Of a stretch of DNA of 20,522 nt, positions 12,528 to 18,932 are shown piece by piece. The notes beneath the pieces are model-generated. The model was given only the letters and a program-made list of their open reading frames with translations, was not told the DNA's origin and did no database searches. The DNA lies in assembly GCA_937885815.1 (NCBI GenBank), contig CALABM010000098.1:1-20522 (forward strand), read 5' to 3'. The translations under genes and the position numbers were made by a program. This DNA is from an uncultured Verrucomicrobiales bacterium. GTDB lineage: Bacteria > Verrucomicrobiota > Verrucomicrobiia > Verrucomicrobiales > Akkermansiaceae. Positions within the stretch are counted from its first letter, which is position 1, and each line of letters opens with the position of its first letter.

Positions 12528-14555
12528 TTAGCGGCACAGCCCCATTCCCCCGCGGTAGGCGCGGGCCAGCACTGTGACAGTGCGCGGCAGCAGATAAAGG
12601 GAAAGGTTCTGCTGCTTATCAGTAAAGTGGTTCACGCTGTGGTCCTGACGGTCCAGGCCACCAAAGGCTGCGGCGTCAGAATCCAGCACGACTTTCCACT
12701 CGCCATGGGCGGGAGCGGGCAGCTTGTAATCCGGTATGGCGCGGGAGCCGTTCCAGTTAAACACAAACACGAGACCGGCACGCTCAAACGCCATCACCTG
12801 ATTCTTCTCGTCCAGATTCAACGGGCGAGCAGGCGCGGAGTCAAGCAGGTTCGTGTTCCGGGCCAGCTCTATCATGGCGCGGTCAAACTCATTCAGGTAG
12901 CGGTAGCGCAGCAGTTCATTGTCCACAAGGCTCCACTGGCGGCGGCAATACTTATACGAGTTCCCATTCCCTTCGCGGGGGAAATCTATCCACTCCGGAT
13001 GCCCGAACTCATTGCCCATGAAGTTCAGCCAGCCTTCACCACCGGCGGCCAGCGTGGCCAGACGTATCATCTTGTGCAGGGCCATGCCACGGTCTATGAT
13101 GACGCTGGGCATCTCGCAGCTCATATGGGTGTACATCTCAGCATCCATGAGGCGGAAAGCGATGGTCTTATCACCCACCAACGCTTGGTCATGACTCTCA
13201 GCGTAGGCGATGTTGGCCTCGCCATAGCGGCGATTGATGAGGGTGTACCATATATCACCCACACTCCACTCCTCGTCTTTCTTTTCCTTGAGTATCTTAA
13301 TCCAGTAATCCGGGAGGCCCATGGCGAGGCGGTGCGTGAAGCCGAAGCCGCCTTCATCCACCGGGCGGCAGAGGCCGGGCATGCCGGACATATCCTCCGC
13401 GATGGCGAAAGCCCCGGGCCGAGCCTGCTGCACAAGGGTGGCGGCCAGCTGCAGGTATACCACAGCATCGATATTCACCTGCGTATTGAAATAGCAGCCC
13501 AAATCCGTGAACGGCTCGTGCCCGTGGTGCAAGTACAGCATACTCGTCCCGCCATCAAAGCGGAAGCCGTCAAAGCGGAACTCCTGCAGCCACCAGCGCA
13601 GGTTACTGAGCAAGAACTCGATGACTTCCGTGCGTCCGTAGTCAAAGAGGCAGCTGTCCCAGTCCGGGTGGAAGGCGTCTCGCTTACCGGCGTTGAAGTA
13701 CTGGCCACCGGAGCCGTCAAAATTGTTCAGACCTTCGGCCACATTCTTCACGGCGTGAGAGTGCACCACGTCCAGCAGCACCGCGATGCCGAGCCCGTGC
13801 GCGGTATCAATAAGGTACTTCAAATCTTCCGGGGTACCGAAGCGGTTGCAAGGAGCGAAGAAGGATGACACGTGATAACCGAAGGAGCCGTAATACGGGT
13901 GTTCCTGTATGGCCATGAGCTGCACCACGTTGTACCCCAGTTTTGCTACGCGCGGCAGCACATTATCCGCAAACTCCCTGTAGCTGTGCACGCATTCCTC
14001 TTCCCCTGCCATGCCAACGTGAGCCTCATAGATGAACGGCACTTTCACCTGCGAAGGATTCCAGCGGGTGTTCTTCCAGCGGTACTCCTCTTCCGGAGCC
14101 CAAATGACGCCGCTATAATCAAAAGTGGCAGGGTCCTGCTGCGTGTAACGAATCCACGCCGGTATGCGATCCTTGCCCACATTATCAGCACCCACCACAT
14201 GCACCTTCACTCGCTGCCCATGCTGCAGCGCGTCCGCCGGCAGGCGCAGCTCCCACACGCCATCAGGCCCAGGTTGCATGGGCGAGGCCTGGCGGTTCCA
14301 GCCGTTGAAATCACCTATGAGCCAGAGCCCGCGGGCACCGGGTGCCCACTCGTGGTATACCCACTCGCCCGTGGCCGCATCGCGGTTAAAACCGTAGCGA
14401 GTAAAGCCATTAGCACACTCCAGCAGGGAGCCATAGCGGCGGCATATGCTCTCCAAACGACCGTCATACAAGCGCATGCGGCCCTTTATTTCTCTTTCAT
14501 ACGGTGCCAGCCAGCCATCTGCCAGTACCAATCCGGGTATGGGTGCTCTTCTCAT
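12528..14555 (-). CDS. glgB: 1,4-alpha-glucan branching enzyme, GH13_8-like (eukaryotic type)
   Basis: This enzyme introduces alpha-1,6 branches into glycogen. The 675-residue protein has an N-terminal CBM48-like domain (about 58-155, EWAPGA, GDFNGW) and a GH13 barrel. Catalytic residues are intact: nucleophile Asp334 in GFRFDGG, acid/base Glu387 in AIAEDMSG and Asp456 in AESHDQ. YEAHVGMAGEE, NVVQLMAIQEHPYYGSFGYHV and FDGGTSMLYLHHGHE are the signatures of the plant/animal-type branching enzymes (GH13_8) rather than of the E. coli-type GlgB (GH13_9). It is monocistronic on the minus strand. A phosphorylase homologue lies 4 kb away, but the two are not cotranscribed. Confidence 0.94.
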   Translation of the reverse strand: MRRAPIPGLVLADGWLAPYEREIKGRMRLYDGRLESICRRYGSLLECANGFTRYGFNRDAATGEWVYHEWAPGARGLWLIGDFNGWNRQASPMQPGPDGVWELRLPADALQHGQRVKVHVVGADNVGKDRIPAWIRYTQQDPATFDYSGVIWAPEEEYRWKNTRWNPSQVKVPFIYEAHVGMAGEEECVHSYREFADNVLPRVAKLGYNVVQLMAIQEHPYYGSFGYHVSSFFAPCNRFGTPEDLKYLIDTAHGLGIAVLLDVVHSHAVKNVAEGLNNFDGSGGQYFNAGKRDAFHPDWDSCLFDYGRTEVIEFLLSNLRWWLQEFRFDGFRFDGGTSMLYLHHGHEPFTDLGCYFNTQVNIDAVVYLQLAATLVQQARPGAFAIAEDMSGMPGLCRPVDEGGFGFTHRLAMGLPDYWIKILKEKKDEEWSVGDIWYTLINRRYGEANIAYAESHDQALVGDKTIAFRLMDAEMYTHMSCEMPSVIIDRGMALHKMIRLATLAAGGEGWLNFMGNEFGHPEWIDFPREGNGNSYKYCRRQWSLVDNELLRYRYLNEFDRAMIELARNTNLLDSAPARPLNLDEKNQVMAFERAGLVFVFNWNGSRAIPDYKLPAPAHGEWKVVLDSDAAAFGGLDRQDHSVNHFTDKQQNLSLYLLPRTVTVLARAYRGGMGLCR

Positions 14556-14563
14556 CGCCTTGC

Positions 14564-14592
14564 ATTTTACCCTTTTTTCCCATTTTTGGCAA
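14564..14592 (-). promoter_or_regulatory. Promoter of glgB
   Basis: Minus strand: -35 TTGCCA (14592-14587), 17-base spacer, -10 TAAAAT (14569-14564). Eight bases separate the -10 from the ATG, so the predicted leader is zero to three bases. An AAGG before the ATG would then be mostly untranscribed. Confidence 0.7.
14565..14587. repeat. Imperfect direct repeat in the glgB upstream region, copy 1
   Basis: The polypyrimidine stretch TTTTACCC / TTTTTT / CCCATTTTT overlaps the spacer and -10 of the glgB promoter. Copy 2 lies at 14626-14651 with three inserted bases. Confidence 0.5.
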
Positions 14593-14625
14593 GAAATTAC
14601 TCGCTCTCCCCACTTTCTGCACCAC

Positions 14626-14651
14626 TTTTACCCCCTTTTTTACCCATTTTT
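14626..14651. repeat. Imperfect direct repeat in the glgB upstream region, copy 2
   Basis: TTTTACCCCC / TTTTTT / ACCCATTTTT is 61 bases from copy 1. The whole 14565-14695 stretch is strikingly pyrimidine-rich on the plus strand. No gene lies between glgB (14555) and the rubrerythrin (14803). Confidence 0.5.
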
Positions 14652-14704
14652 CGCCTTTTCGAGCACATTTTTTCACTTTTTATTAGAATCTTTCTAAAAA
14701 TAGC

Positions 14705-14733
14705 TTGACTAATTCCCACAAAGTTGATATATT
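14705..14733 (+). promoter_or_regulatory. Promoter of the rubrerythrin gene
   Basis: -35 TTGACT (14705-14710), 17-base spacer, -10 TATATT (14728-14733). The predicted leader is about 62 bases, begins with a small CCTG/CAGG hairpin and is then A/C-rich without an SD. Confidence 0.8.
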
Positions 14734-14802
14734 TTCGTCGTCACCTGCAAACAGGCAGACAAAACAGCACAACACAGCAAACACAAACCTACATACACGA
14801 TT

Positions 14803-15348
14803 ATGAAAAAGTACCAGTGCACCATCTGCGGCGAAGTCATCGAGAGCGAAACCATGCCTGAAGTTTGCCCCGTATGCGGGGTGGATACCTTCATCGAACT
14901 GGAGGAGGGCGCCGAGAAAGTATATGCTGACGAGCACCGCGTAGGCGTGGCCAAGGGGCTGGATGAGGAAGTGGTAAAGGGCCTGAGAGATCATTTCACC
15001 GGTGAGTGCTGTGAGGTAGGCATGTACCTTGCCATGAGCCGCCAGGCTGAGCGCGAGGGTTACCCCGAGGTGGCAGAGGCATTCCGCCGCTATGCTTTCG
15101 AGGAAGCCGAGCACGCAGCCAAGTTCGCTGAGCTTCTGGGCGAAGTACTTACGGACAGCACCGAGAAGAACGTTCAGATGCGTGCCGATGCCGAGTTCGG
15201 CGCCTGCAACAGCAAGCTTGCCATCGCTAAGCGCGCCAAGCAGCTCGGTTACGACGCCATCCACGATACCGTGCACGAGATGTGCAAGGACGAAGCTCGC
15301 CACGGCAAAGGCTTTGATGGCCTGCTGAAGCGCTACTTCGGTAAGTAA
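14803..15348 (+). CDS. Rubrerythrin with N-terminal rubredoxin domain (reverse rubrerythrin)
   Basis: This cytoplasmic non-haem iron protein would reduce peroxide or oxygen in an anaerobe. The 181-residue protein begins with a rubredoxin-type iron centre (CTICGE at 6-11, CPVCG at 22-26). The diiron four-helix domain follows, with Glu/His ligands in FTGECCEVGMY, FEEAEHAAKF and CKDEARHGKGF. In classic rubrerythrins the rubredoxin domain is at the C-terminus, so this is the reverse arrangement described in clostridia. It is monocistronic, with a clear promoter and terminator. No SD precedes the ATG. Confidence 0.93.
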   Translation: MKKYQCTICGEVIESETMPEVCPVCGVDTFIELEEGAEKVYADEHRVGVAKGLDEEVVKGLRDHFTGECCEVGMYLAMSRQAEREGYPEVAEAFRRYAFEEAEHAAKFAELLGEVLTDSTEKNVQMRADAEFGACNSKLAIAKRAKQLGYDAIHDTVHEMCKDEARHGKGFDGLLKRYFGK

Positions 15349-15375
15349 AGATTTTGTTCACCATGCAGACATTGA

Positions 15376-15411
15376 CCCTCGGGCGATACGTCGCCCGGGG
15401 GCTCACTTTTT
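15376..15411 (+). terminator. Rho-independent terminator of the rubrerythrin gene
   Basis: An 11-bp stem (CCCTCGGGCGA / TCGCCCGGGGG, one G-U pair) with a TACG loop is followed by CTCACTTTTT. It overlaps the last codons of the convergent adaptor gene. Confidence 0.85.
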
Positions 15412-16518
15412 CTGCCAAGAAAGTCGAGCACGTCCGGCCGCGGCGAGCATGGCCTGCTGCGTACCCTTCACGACAACAACGGATTCCGGGCTGAGAGCCC
15501 CCTGCACCGCCACAAAGCCATTCTGCTGCAGCCCGGTATTCACCGGCACGAGCGTGGCGCCGCCGTTATCATCCGCCACAGCCAGCAGGTTCTTGCCCTG
15601 AATGCTGATAATCGCCTCCACGGGCACCATCATCACCTGATGCTGGACGGCTACCGCAGCACGCACCCGCACAAACATGCCCGGCCGCAGCAAGGCATCA
15701 GGATTAGACGTGCGAGCATCCAGCTGCAGCGTGCCGGTGGAAGCTGCCACGGCATTATCCACGCCCTGAATGACAGCCGGCTCGCCATACACCTCACCAT
15801 TCGGCAGCACGAGTTCCACCTTAGCTCCGGGCCGTAAAGCGCCATCCGCTCCACCCTGACTCAGCCAATCCTGAGCGCTGATACTGAAGAGCACACGTAT
15901 GGGATTCAGGGTATTCACCGTCACCAGCGGCGAGCCCTCTGGGGAAACATAAGTGCCCACATCCGCCCGGGCAAAGCCCACGATTCCCTCCACCGGCGAG
16001 CGCAGCGTACAGTAGGAAAGATTCGTCCGAGCCTGAGCTGTAGCAGCTCTTGCCGCAGCGTGAGAGGCCTGAGCAGACAGCAGCTGCTGGCGTGCATCCG
16101 TGTACGACTGCCGGGAGATAGCACCTTCCCTCACGAGGGGTTCATTATACGCAAGGTGCTGCGCGGCCTCTGTCTCCGCAGCGCTCGCTTGGGCCTCACG
16201 CTGCTCCGCCTCTGCCAGAGCTTGCTCATACAGCTCCGGATTGATACGGTATAAAACTTCACCGGCCTGCACCGCTGCGCCGTTTGTAAAAAGGCGCTCC
16301 TGCACATAGCCACTCACCTGCGGCAGCACCTCCGCGCTCACGAGCCCCTCCAGGCGACCCACCCACTCGCGGTATTCCGTCACATCTCCCAGCTGTGGTT
16401 TTGCCACCTCCACGGCATACTCAGGTAACTGAGCGGCGGCCGCATGCTGCTTGCCATCCTCGCCACATGCTCCAAGCAGCAGCGCCGCCGCCACAGAAAT
16501 TGTTCTTCGCATCCTCAT
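15403..16518 (-). CDS. RND-efflux periplasmic adaptor (membrane fusion protein), lipoprotein
   Basis: This AcrA/MexA-family adaptor bridges an inner-membrane pump and an outer-membrane channel. The 371-residue protein has a lipoprotein signal with lipobox LGAC (Cys18). The order is a lipoyl/barrel-sandwich half (VLPQVSGYVQERLFTNGAAVQAGEVLYRI), an Ala/Gln-rich coiled-coil hairpin (about 98-166), the second lipoyl half (LRSPVEGIVG) and a beta-barrel domain (RPGAKVELVLPNGE). The C-terminal membrane-proximal part holds LRPGMFVRV. No RND pump or outer-membrane channel gene is beside it: downstream is the convergent rubrerythrin and upstream the divergent gadB. The start may be the ATG at 16518 or two codons later at 16512. 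Confidence 0.9.
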   Translation of the reverse strand: MRMRRTISVAAALLLGACGEDGKQHAAAAQLPEYAVEVAKPQLGDVTEYREWVGRLEGLVSAEVLPQVSGYVQERLFTNGAAVQAGEVLYRINPELYEQALAEAEQREAQASAAETEAAQHLAYNEPLVREGAISRQSYTDARQQLLSAQASHAAARAATAQARTNLSYCTLRSPVEGIVGFARADVGTYVSPEGSPLVTVNTLNPIRVLFSISAQDWLSQGGADGALRPGAKVELVLPNGEVYGEPAVIQGVDNAVAASTGTLQLDARTSNPDALLRPGMFVRVRAAVAVQHQVMMVPVEAIISIQGKNLLAVADDNGGATLVPVNTGLQQNGFVAVQGALSPESVVVVKGTQQAMLAAAGRARLSWQKK

Positions 16519-16668
16519 CTCACCGCTTCAGACACGGCTTCGGCCTCACCCCGCGCAAAAACAGCTATCCACCTGTATTTATATATTATTTACGGGCGAA
16601 CCGGCAGATTGTTTGTATTGCCTGTTTTTGCACGGCATGGGGGAAAGGTGCGGTCACACCCTGCGACC
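16519..16668. other. Divergent intergenic region between adaptor and gadB
   Basis: An AT-rich core (TATTTATATATTATTTA near 16577-16593) probably holds the -10 elements of one or both genes. I cannot place a convincing -35 for either, so no promoter is called. Confidence 0.3.
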
Positions 16669-18060
16669 ATGAAAAAAATCACCCCTACAGATGATGACAG
16701 CGTGAGCGTCTTCGGTGCGGCGGATGTGGCACGCCCCCTGCCCACGGAGAAGTTTCCGCAGCCTTCCATGAGACCGGAGGATGCGTTTCAGCTGATAAAA
16801 GACGAGCTACTGCTGGATGGCAATGCCCGGCAGAACCTCGCAACCTTCTGCCAAACCTGGGACGATGCCTGGGTGCACCGGCTCATGGATATCAGTATAT
16901 CCAAAAACATGATAGATAAGGACGAGTACCCACAGTGCGCGGAAATTGAGCAGCGCTGCGTGCGCATGATTGCGGAGCTGTGGAACTGCCCGGCGGACCA
17001 AAAGCCGATTGGCTGCTCCACCATAGGCTCCAGTGAGGCCTGCATGCTGGGCGGCATGGCAGCACTTTGGCGCTGGCGTATGAAGCGCAAGAAAGAAGGC
17101 AAGCCCACGGATAAGCCGAATCTCGTCTGCGGCCCGGTGCAGATATGCTGGCACAAGTTCTGCCGTTACTGGGATGTAGAGATGCGCGAGATTCCTATGA
17201 CACCTCAGGCCTATTGCATGACTCCCGAGGAAATGCTCAAGCATGTGGACGAAAACACCATCTGCGTGGTGCCTACCTTCGGCGTGACTTACACCGGCCA
17301 GTACGAATTCCCGGAAACTATCTGCAAGGCGCTGGACAAACTCGCGGCGGATGGCGGCCCGGATGTGGATGTGCATGTGGACGCAGCGAGCGGCGGTTTT
17401 CTGGCCCCCTTCACCGCGCCGGATATCCCCTTTGATTTCCGCCTGCCGCGCGTGAAGTCCATCAGCTCCAGCGGCCACAAGTACGGGCTGGCTCCCGTAG
17501 GCTGCGGCTGGGTCGTGTGGCGTGATGAATCTGAGCTGCCCAAGGACCTCACCTTCGCCGTGAACTACTTAGGCGGCAGCATTCCCACCATCGCGCTGAA
17601 CTTCTCCCGCCCGGCCGGGCAAGTCATCTCGCAGTATTATACCTTCTGCCGCCTTGGCAGAGAGGGCTACCGCCGCGTGCATGATGCAGCATACAAGGTG
17701 GCAGCCTTCCTGCACAAGGAATTCAACAAGCTGGGCAAATTCAACTTCATTGCCACCGGCAACCCGCAGACGGATATCCCGGCGGTTTGCTTCAGCATGA
17801 AGAAGGGCTATGAGCCCGGGTACAACCTCTACGAACTCTCCGAACGCCTGCGCACCCGTGGCTGGCAGGTGCCGGCGTTCAGCCTCCCGGCTAAGGTGGA
17901 GGACGTAGTAGTCATGCGTGTGATGGTGCGCCGTGGCTTCACCATGGATATGGCAACCCTCCTGATGGAGGATGTAAAACGGGCGATGAACTTTCTGGAG
18001 AAGCACGTCCCCGCCACCCATACCAAGGAAGCTGAAGCCATGGCCTTCAAGCACACCTAA
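16669..18060 (+). CDS. gadB: Glutamate decarboxylase (PLP-dependent)
   Basis: This enzyme converts L-glutamate to GABA, consuming a proton, and serves acid resistance. From the ATG at 16669 it has 463 residues, matching E. coli GadA/B (466). Long stretches are near identical to GadB: IGSSEACMLGGMAA, GPVQICWHKFCRYWDVEMRE (split), VPTFGVTYTGQYEFP and DAASGGFLAPF. The PLP lysine is Lys271 in SSSGHKYG. The C-terminus ends FKHT, retaining the histidine that in E. coli closes the active site at neutral pH. A longer frame starting at 16444 is rejected because its extra part runs through the divergent promoter region and has no homology. No GABA antiporter gene is adjacent. Confidence 0.96.
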   Translation: MKKITPTDDDSVSVFGAADVARPLPTEKFPQPSMRPEDAFQLIKDELLLDGNARQNLATFCQTWDDAWVHRLMDISISKNMIDKDEYPQCAEIEQRCVRMIAELWNCPADQKPIGCSTIGSSEACMLGGMAALWRWRMKRKKEGKPTDKPNLVCGPVQICWHKFCRYWDVEMREIPMTPQAYCMTPEEMLKHVDENTICVVPTFGVTYTGQYEFPETICKALDKLAADGGPDVDVHVDAASGGFLAPFTAPDIPFDFRLPRVKSISSSGHKYGLAPVGCGWVVWRDESELPKDLTFAVNYLGGSIPTIALNFSRPAGQVISQYYTFCRLGREGYRRVHDAAYKVAAFLHKEFNKLGKFNFIATGNPQTDIPAVCFSMKKGYEPGYNLYELSERLRTRGWQVPAFSLPAKVEDVVVMRVMVRRGFTMDMATLLMEDVKRAMNFLEKHVPATHTKEAEAMAFKHT

Positions 18061-18066
18061 TGGTGG

Positions 18067-18089
18067 AACGGCGCTTAACAGCGCACGTT
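18067..18089. terminator. Hairpin between convergent gadB and AP2-like genes
   Basis: Stem AACG-GCGCT / AGCGC-A-CGTT with a TAAC loop and one bulged base lies seven bases after the gadB stop and overlaps the end of the convergent gene. The following T-rich run is weak (TTCTTCCT). Confidence 0.5.
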
Positions 18090-18365
18090 CTTCCTAGGCC
18101 TCAGGCCGCGGGGATAGCGGGTAACCGGCTCTTCCTCGCGGCACTGAGCGAAGGCACTCTCCGGGTCACCCGGATTCTGGCGAAGACACTCCAGCACGCG
18201 GTTCCGGGTGGCCACGGCGGCAGCGAGAGACTCTCGCTCGCCGCCGTATTGCTTATCCGAAAAATAACGTGTGAAGTGCACCTGATTGCGGCAGAGCGTC
18301 ACTCTCCATCCCTGAAAGGATGTAAACTCATAGGTGAAGCGGGTAATGTTACGTATGGGCTTCAT
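18075..18365 (-). CDS. Small AP2/ERF-like DNA-binding domain protein
   Basis: This 96-residue basic protein contains the pattern GWRVTLCRNQVHFTRYFSD followed by KQYGGERESLAAAVATRN (residues 19-55). This resembles the bacterial AP2-like domain, where a three-strand sheet ends in YFSDKKYGG and leads into an Ala-rich helix. In bacteria such domains occur in homing endonucleases and small transcription-factor-like proteins. Here there is no nuclease domain. The C-terminus is Arg/Pro-rich (RYPRGLRPRKNVRC). A good promoter lies directly before the ATG, and it is divergent from the RHH-like gene. The assignment is by motif resemblance only; function unknown. Confidence 0.6.
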   Translation of the reverse strand: MKPIRNITRFTYEFTSFQGWRVTLCRNQVHFTRYFSDKQYGGERESLAAAVATRNRVLECLRQNPGDPESAFAQCREEEPVTRYPRGLRPRKNVRC

Positions 18366-18374
18366 AATATCGGC

Positions 18375-18402
18375 ATCATACCACTCATTTTCAAGGGGTC
18401 AA
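18375..18402 (-). promoter_or_regulatory. Promoter of the AP2-like gene
   Basis: Minus strand: -35 TTGACC (18402-18397), 16-base spacer, -10 TATGAT (18380-18375). Nine bases separate it from the ATG, giving a predicted leader of about three bases. Confidence 0.65.
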
Positions 18403-18432
18403 TTTTAATTAGGTGTAAACGCACAAAATAAC

Positions 18433-18461
18433 TTTTCCCCGGAGAAAGGCTCTGGTAAGGT
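18433..18461 (+). promoter_or_regulatory. Weak candidate promoter of the RHH-like gene
   Basis: -35 TTTTCC (18433-18438), 17-base spacer, -10 TAAGGT (18456-18461). The match is modest, but the -10 again sits nine bases before the preferred ATG at 18471. Confidence 0.35.
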
Positions 18462-18470
18462 ATGCACACC

Positions 18471-18698
18471 ATGAAACAGAAATCCATCACCTTCCGCTGC
18501 TCACAGCCGCAGCACACTCGCCTTGAATCAGCCATGGAAACGCTCTCGGCAGACAGCCGTTCGGCTTTCATCTCCTCTGCGCTGGAAGACTTCCTTTCCC
18601 TAGTGGAGCAAGAAGAAGTGGCCGGCATGGATTTGTTCGCCCTCGTCGATATGGTGGATTCCACCGGCAGCGGAAAAACCTTCGCCACCCACGCCTAA
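18471..18698 (+). CDS. Small ribbon-helix-helix-like protein
   Basis: This 75-residue protein begins with a short beta-strand (KSITFRCS). A helix (QHTRLESAMETL) and a second helix (RSAFISSALEDFLSLV) follow, the layout of CopG/Arc/MetJ-type DNA-binding dimers. The C-terminal 25 residues are acidic and then Gly/Ser-rich. I prefer the ATG at 18471 over 18462 because the -10-like TAAGGT abuts the earlier one and the strand starts right after MKQ. Such proteins often act as antitoxins or autorepressors, but no toxin gene is next to it; the divergent neighbour is AP2-like. Target unknown. Confidence 0.6.
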   Translation: MKQKSITFRCSQPQHTRLESAMETLSADSRSAFISSALEDFLSLVEQEEVAGMDLFALVDMVDSTGSGKTFATHA

Positions 18699-18715
18699 AA
18701 CACGCCCCCGATGCG

Positions 18716-18750
18716 AAGTGTGGAGGAACACCAGCCCGTTCCTCCACTTG
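18716..18750 (+). other. Strong hairpin downstream of the RHH-like gene
   Basis: TGGAGGAAC (18721-18729) pairs perfectly with GTTCCTCCA (18738-18746), and the flanks AAG/CTT extend the stem past a TG bulge. No T tract follows, so it is more likely a 3'-end stabiliser or regulatory structure than a terminator. Confidence 0.5.
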
Positions 18751-18781
18751 GCGGCAGTGCTGAAGACTCGAAAAAATGTGC

Positions 18782-18828
18782 CCATGACACAAGGGAAATC
18801 GTAATTTTCCTCATGGCGTATTTTTTTC
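18782..18828 (+). terminator. Terminator-like hairpin with T tract before the GT35 gene
   Basis: An outer stem CCATGA/TCATGG and inner stem GGAAAT/ATTTTCC (one bulge) with a CGTA loop are followed by GCGTATTTTTTTC. It would end the RHH-like transcript. It lies before the -10 candidate of the phosphorylase gene, so it separates the two units. Confidence 0.65.
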
Positions 18829-18829
18829 T

Positions 18830-18857
18830 TTTCTGAAACGCATACATCGTGTATAAA
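18830..18857 (+). promoter_or_regulatory. Weak candidate promoter of the GT35 gene
   Basis: -10 TATAAA (18852-18857) is clear. The best -35 at 16 bases is TTTCTG (18830-18835), a poor match. The predicted leader is about 68 bases. Confidence 0.4.
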
Positions 18858-18865
18858 TACACACT

Positions 18866-18903
18866 GTGGAACGCGCTAGTGCACAGGCAAAGCTGCCTTC
18901 CAC
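18866..18903 (+). promoter_or_regulatory. Hairpin in the 5' leader of the GT35 gene
   Basis: GTGGA (18866-18870) pairs with TCCAC (18899-18903), and AGGCA (18885-18889) pairs with TGCCT (18894-18898) around an AAGC loop, stacking on one side. The remaining leader up to the ATG is A/C-rich with no SD. Confidence 0.45.
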
Positions 18904-18932
18904 TCAAAACGAGATAACTTTTACACCAAAAG

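Noticed and set aside
12627..13868. 413-codon plus-strand open frame opposite glgB
   Set aside because: It is fully antisense to an intact branching enzyme with all catalytic motifs and has no recognisable domain; long antisense frames are expected at this GC and codon bias.
13872..14708. 278-codon plus-strand frame opposite the start of glgB
   Set aside because: Antisense to glgB and then runs through the pyrimidine-rich intergenic DNA; no homology or start signal.
16444..16668. 75-codon N-terminal extension of gadB
   Set aside because: It overlaps the divergent adaptor gene and the AT-rich promoter region, and the protein from 16669 already has the family's full length.
16807..17478. 223-codon minus-strand frame inside gadB
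   Set aside because: Antisense to the strongly conserved decarboxylase.
18471..18698. Toxin-antitoxin module
   Set aside because: Only the RHH-like antitoxin-like protein is present; no toxin frame overlaps or follows it, and the divergent neighbour is AP2-like.
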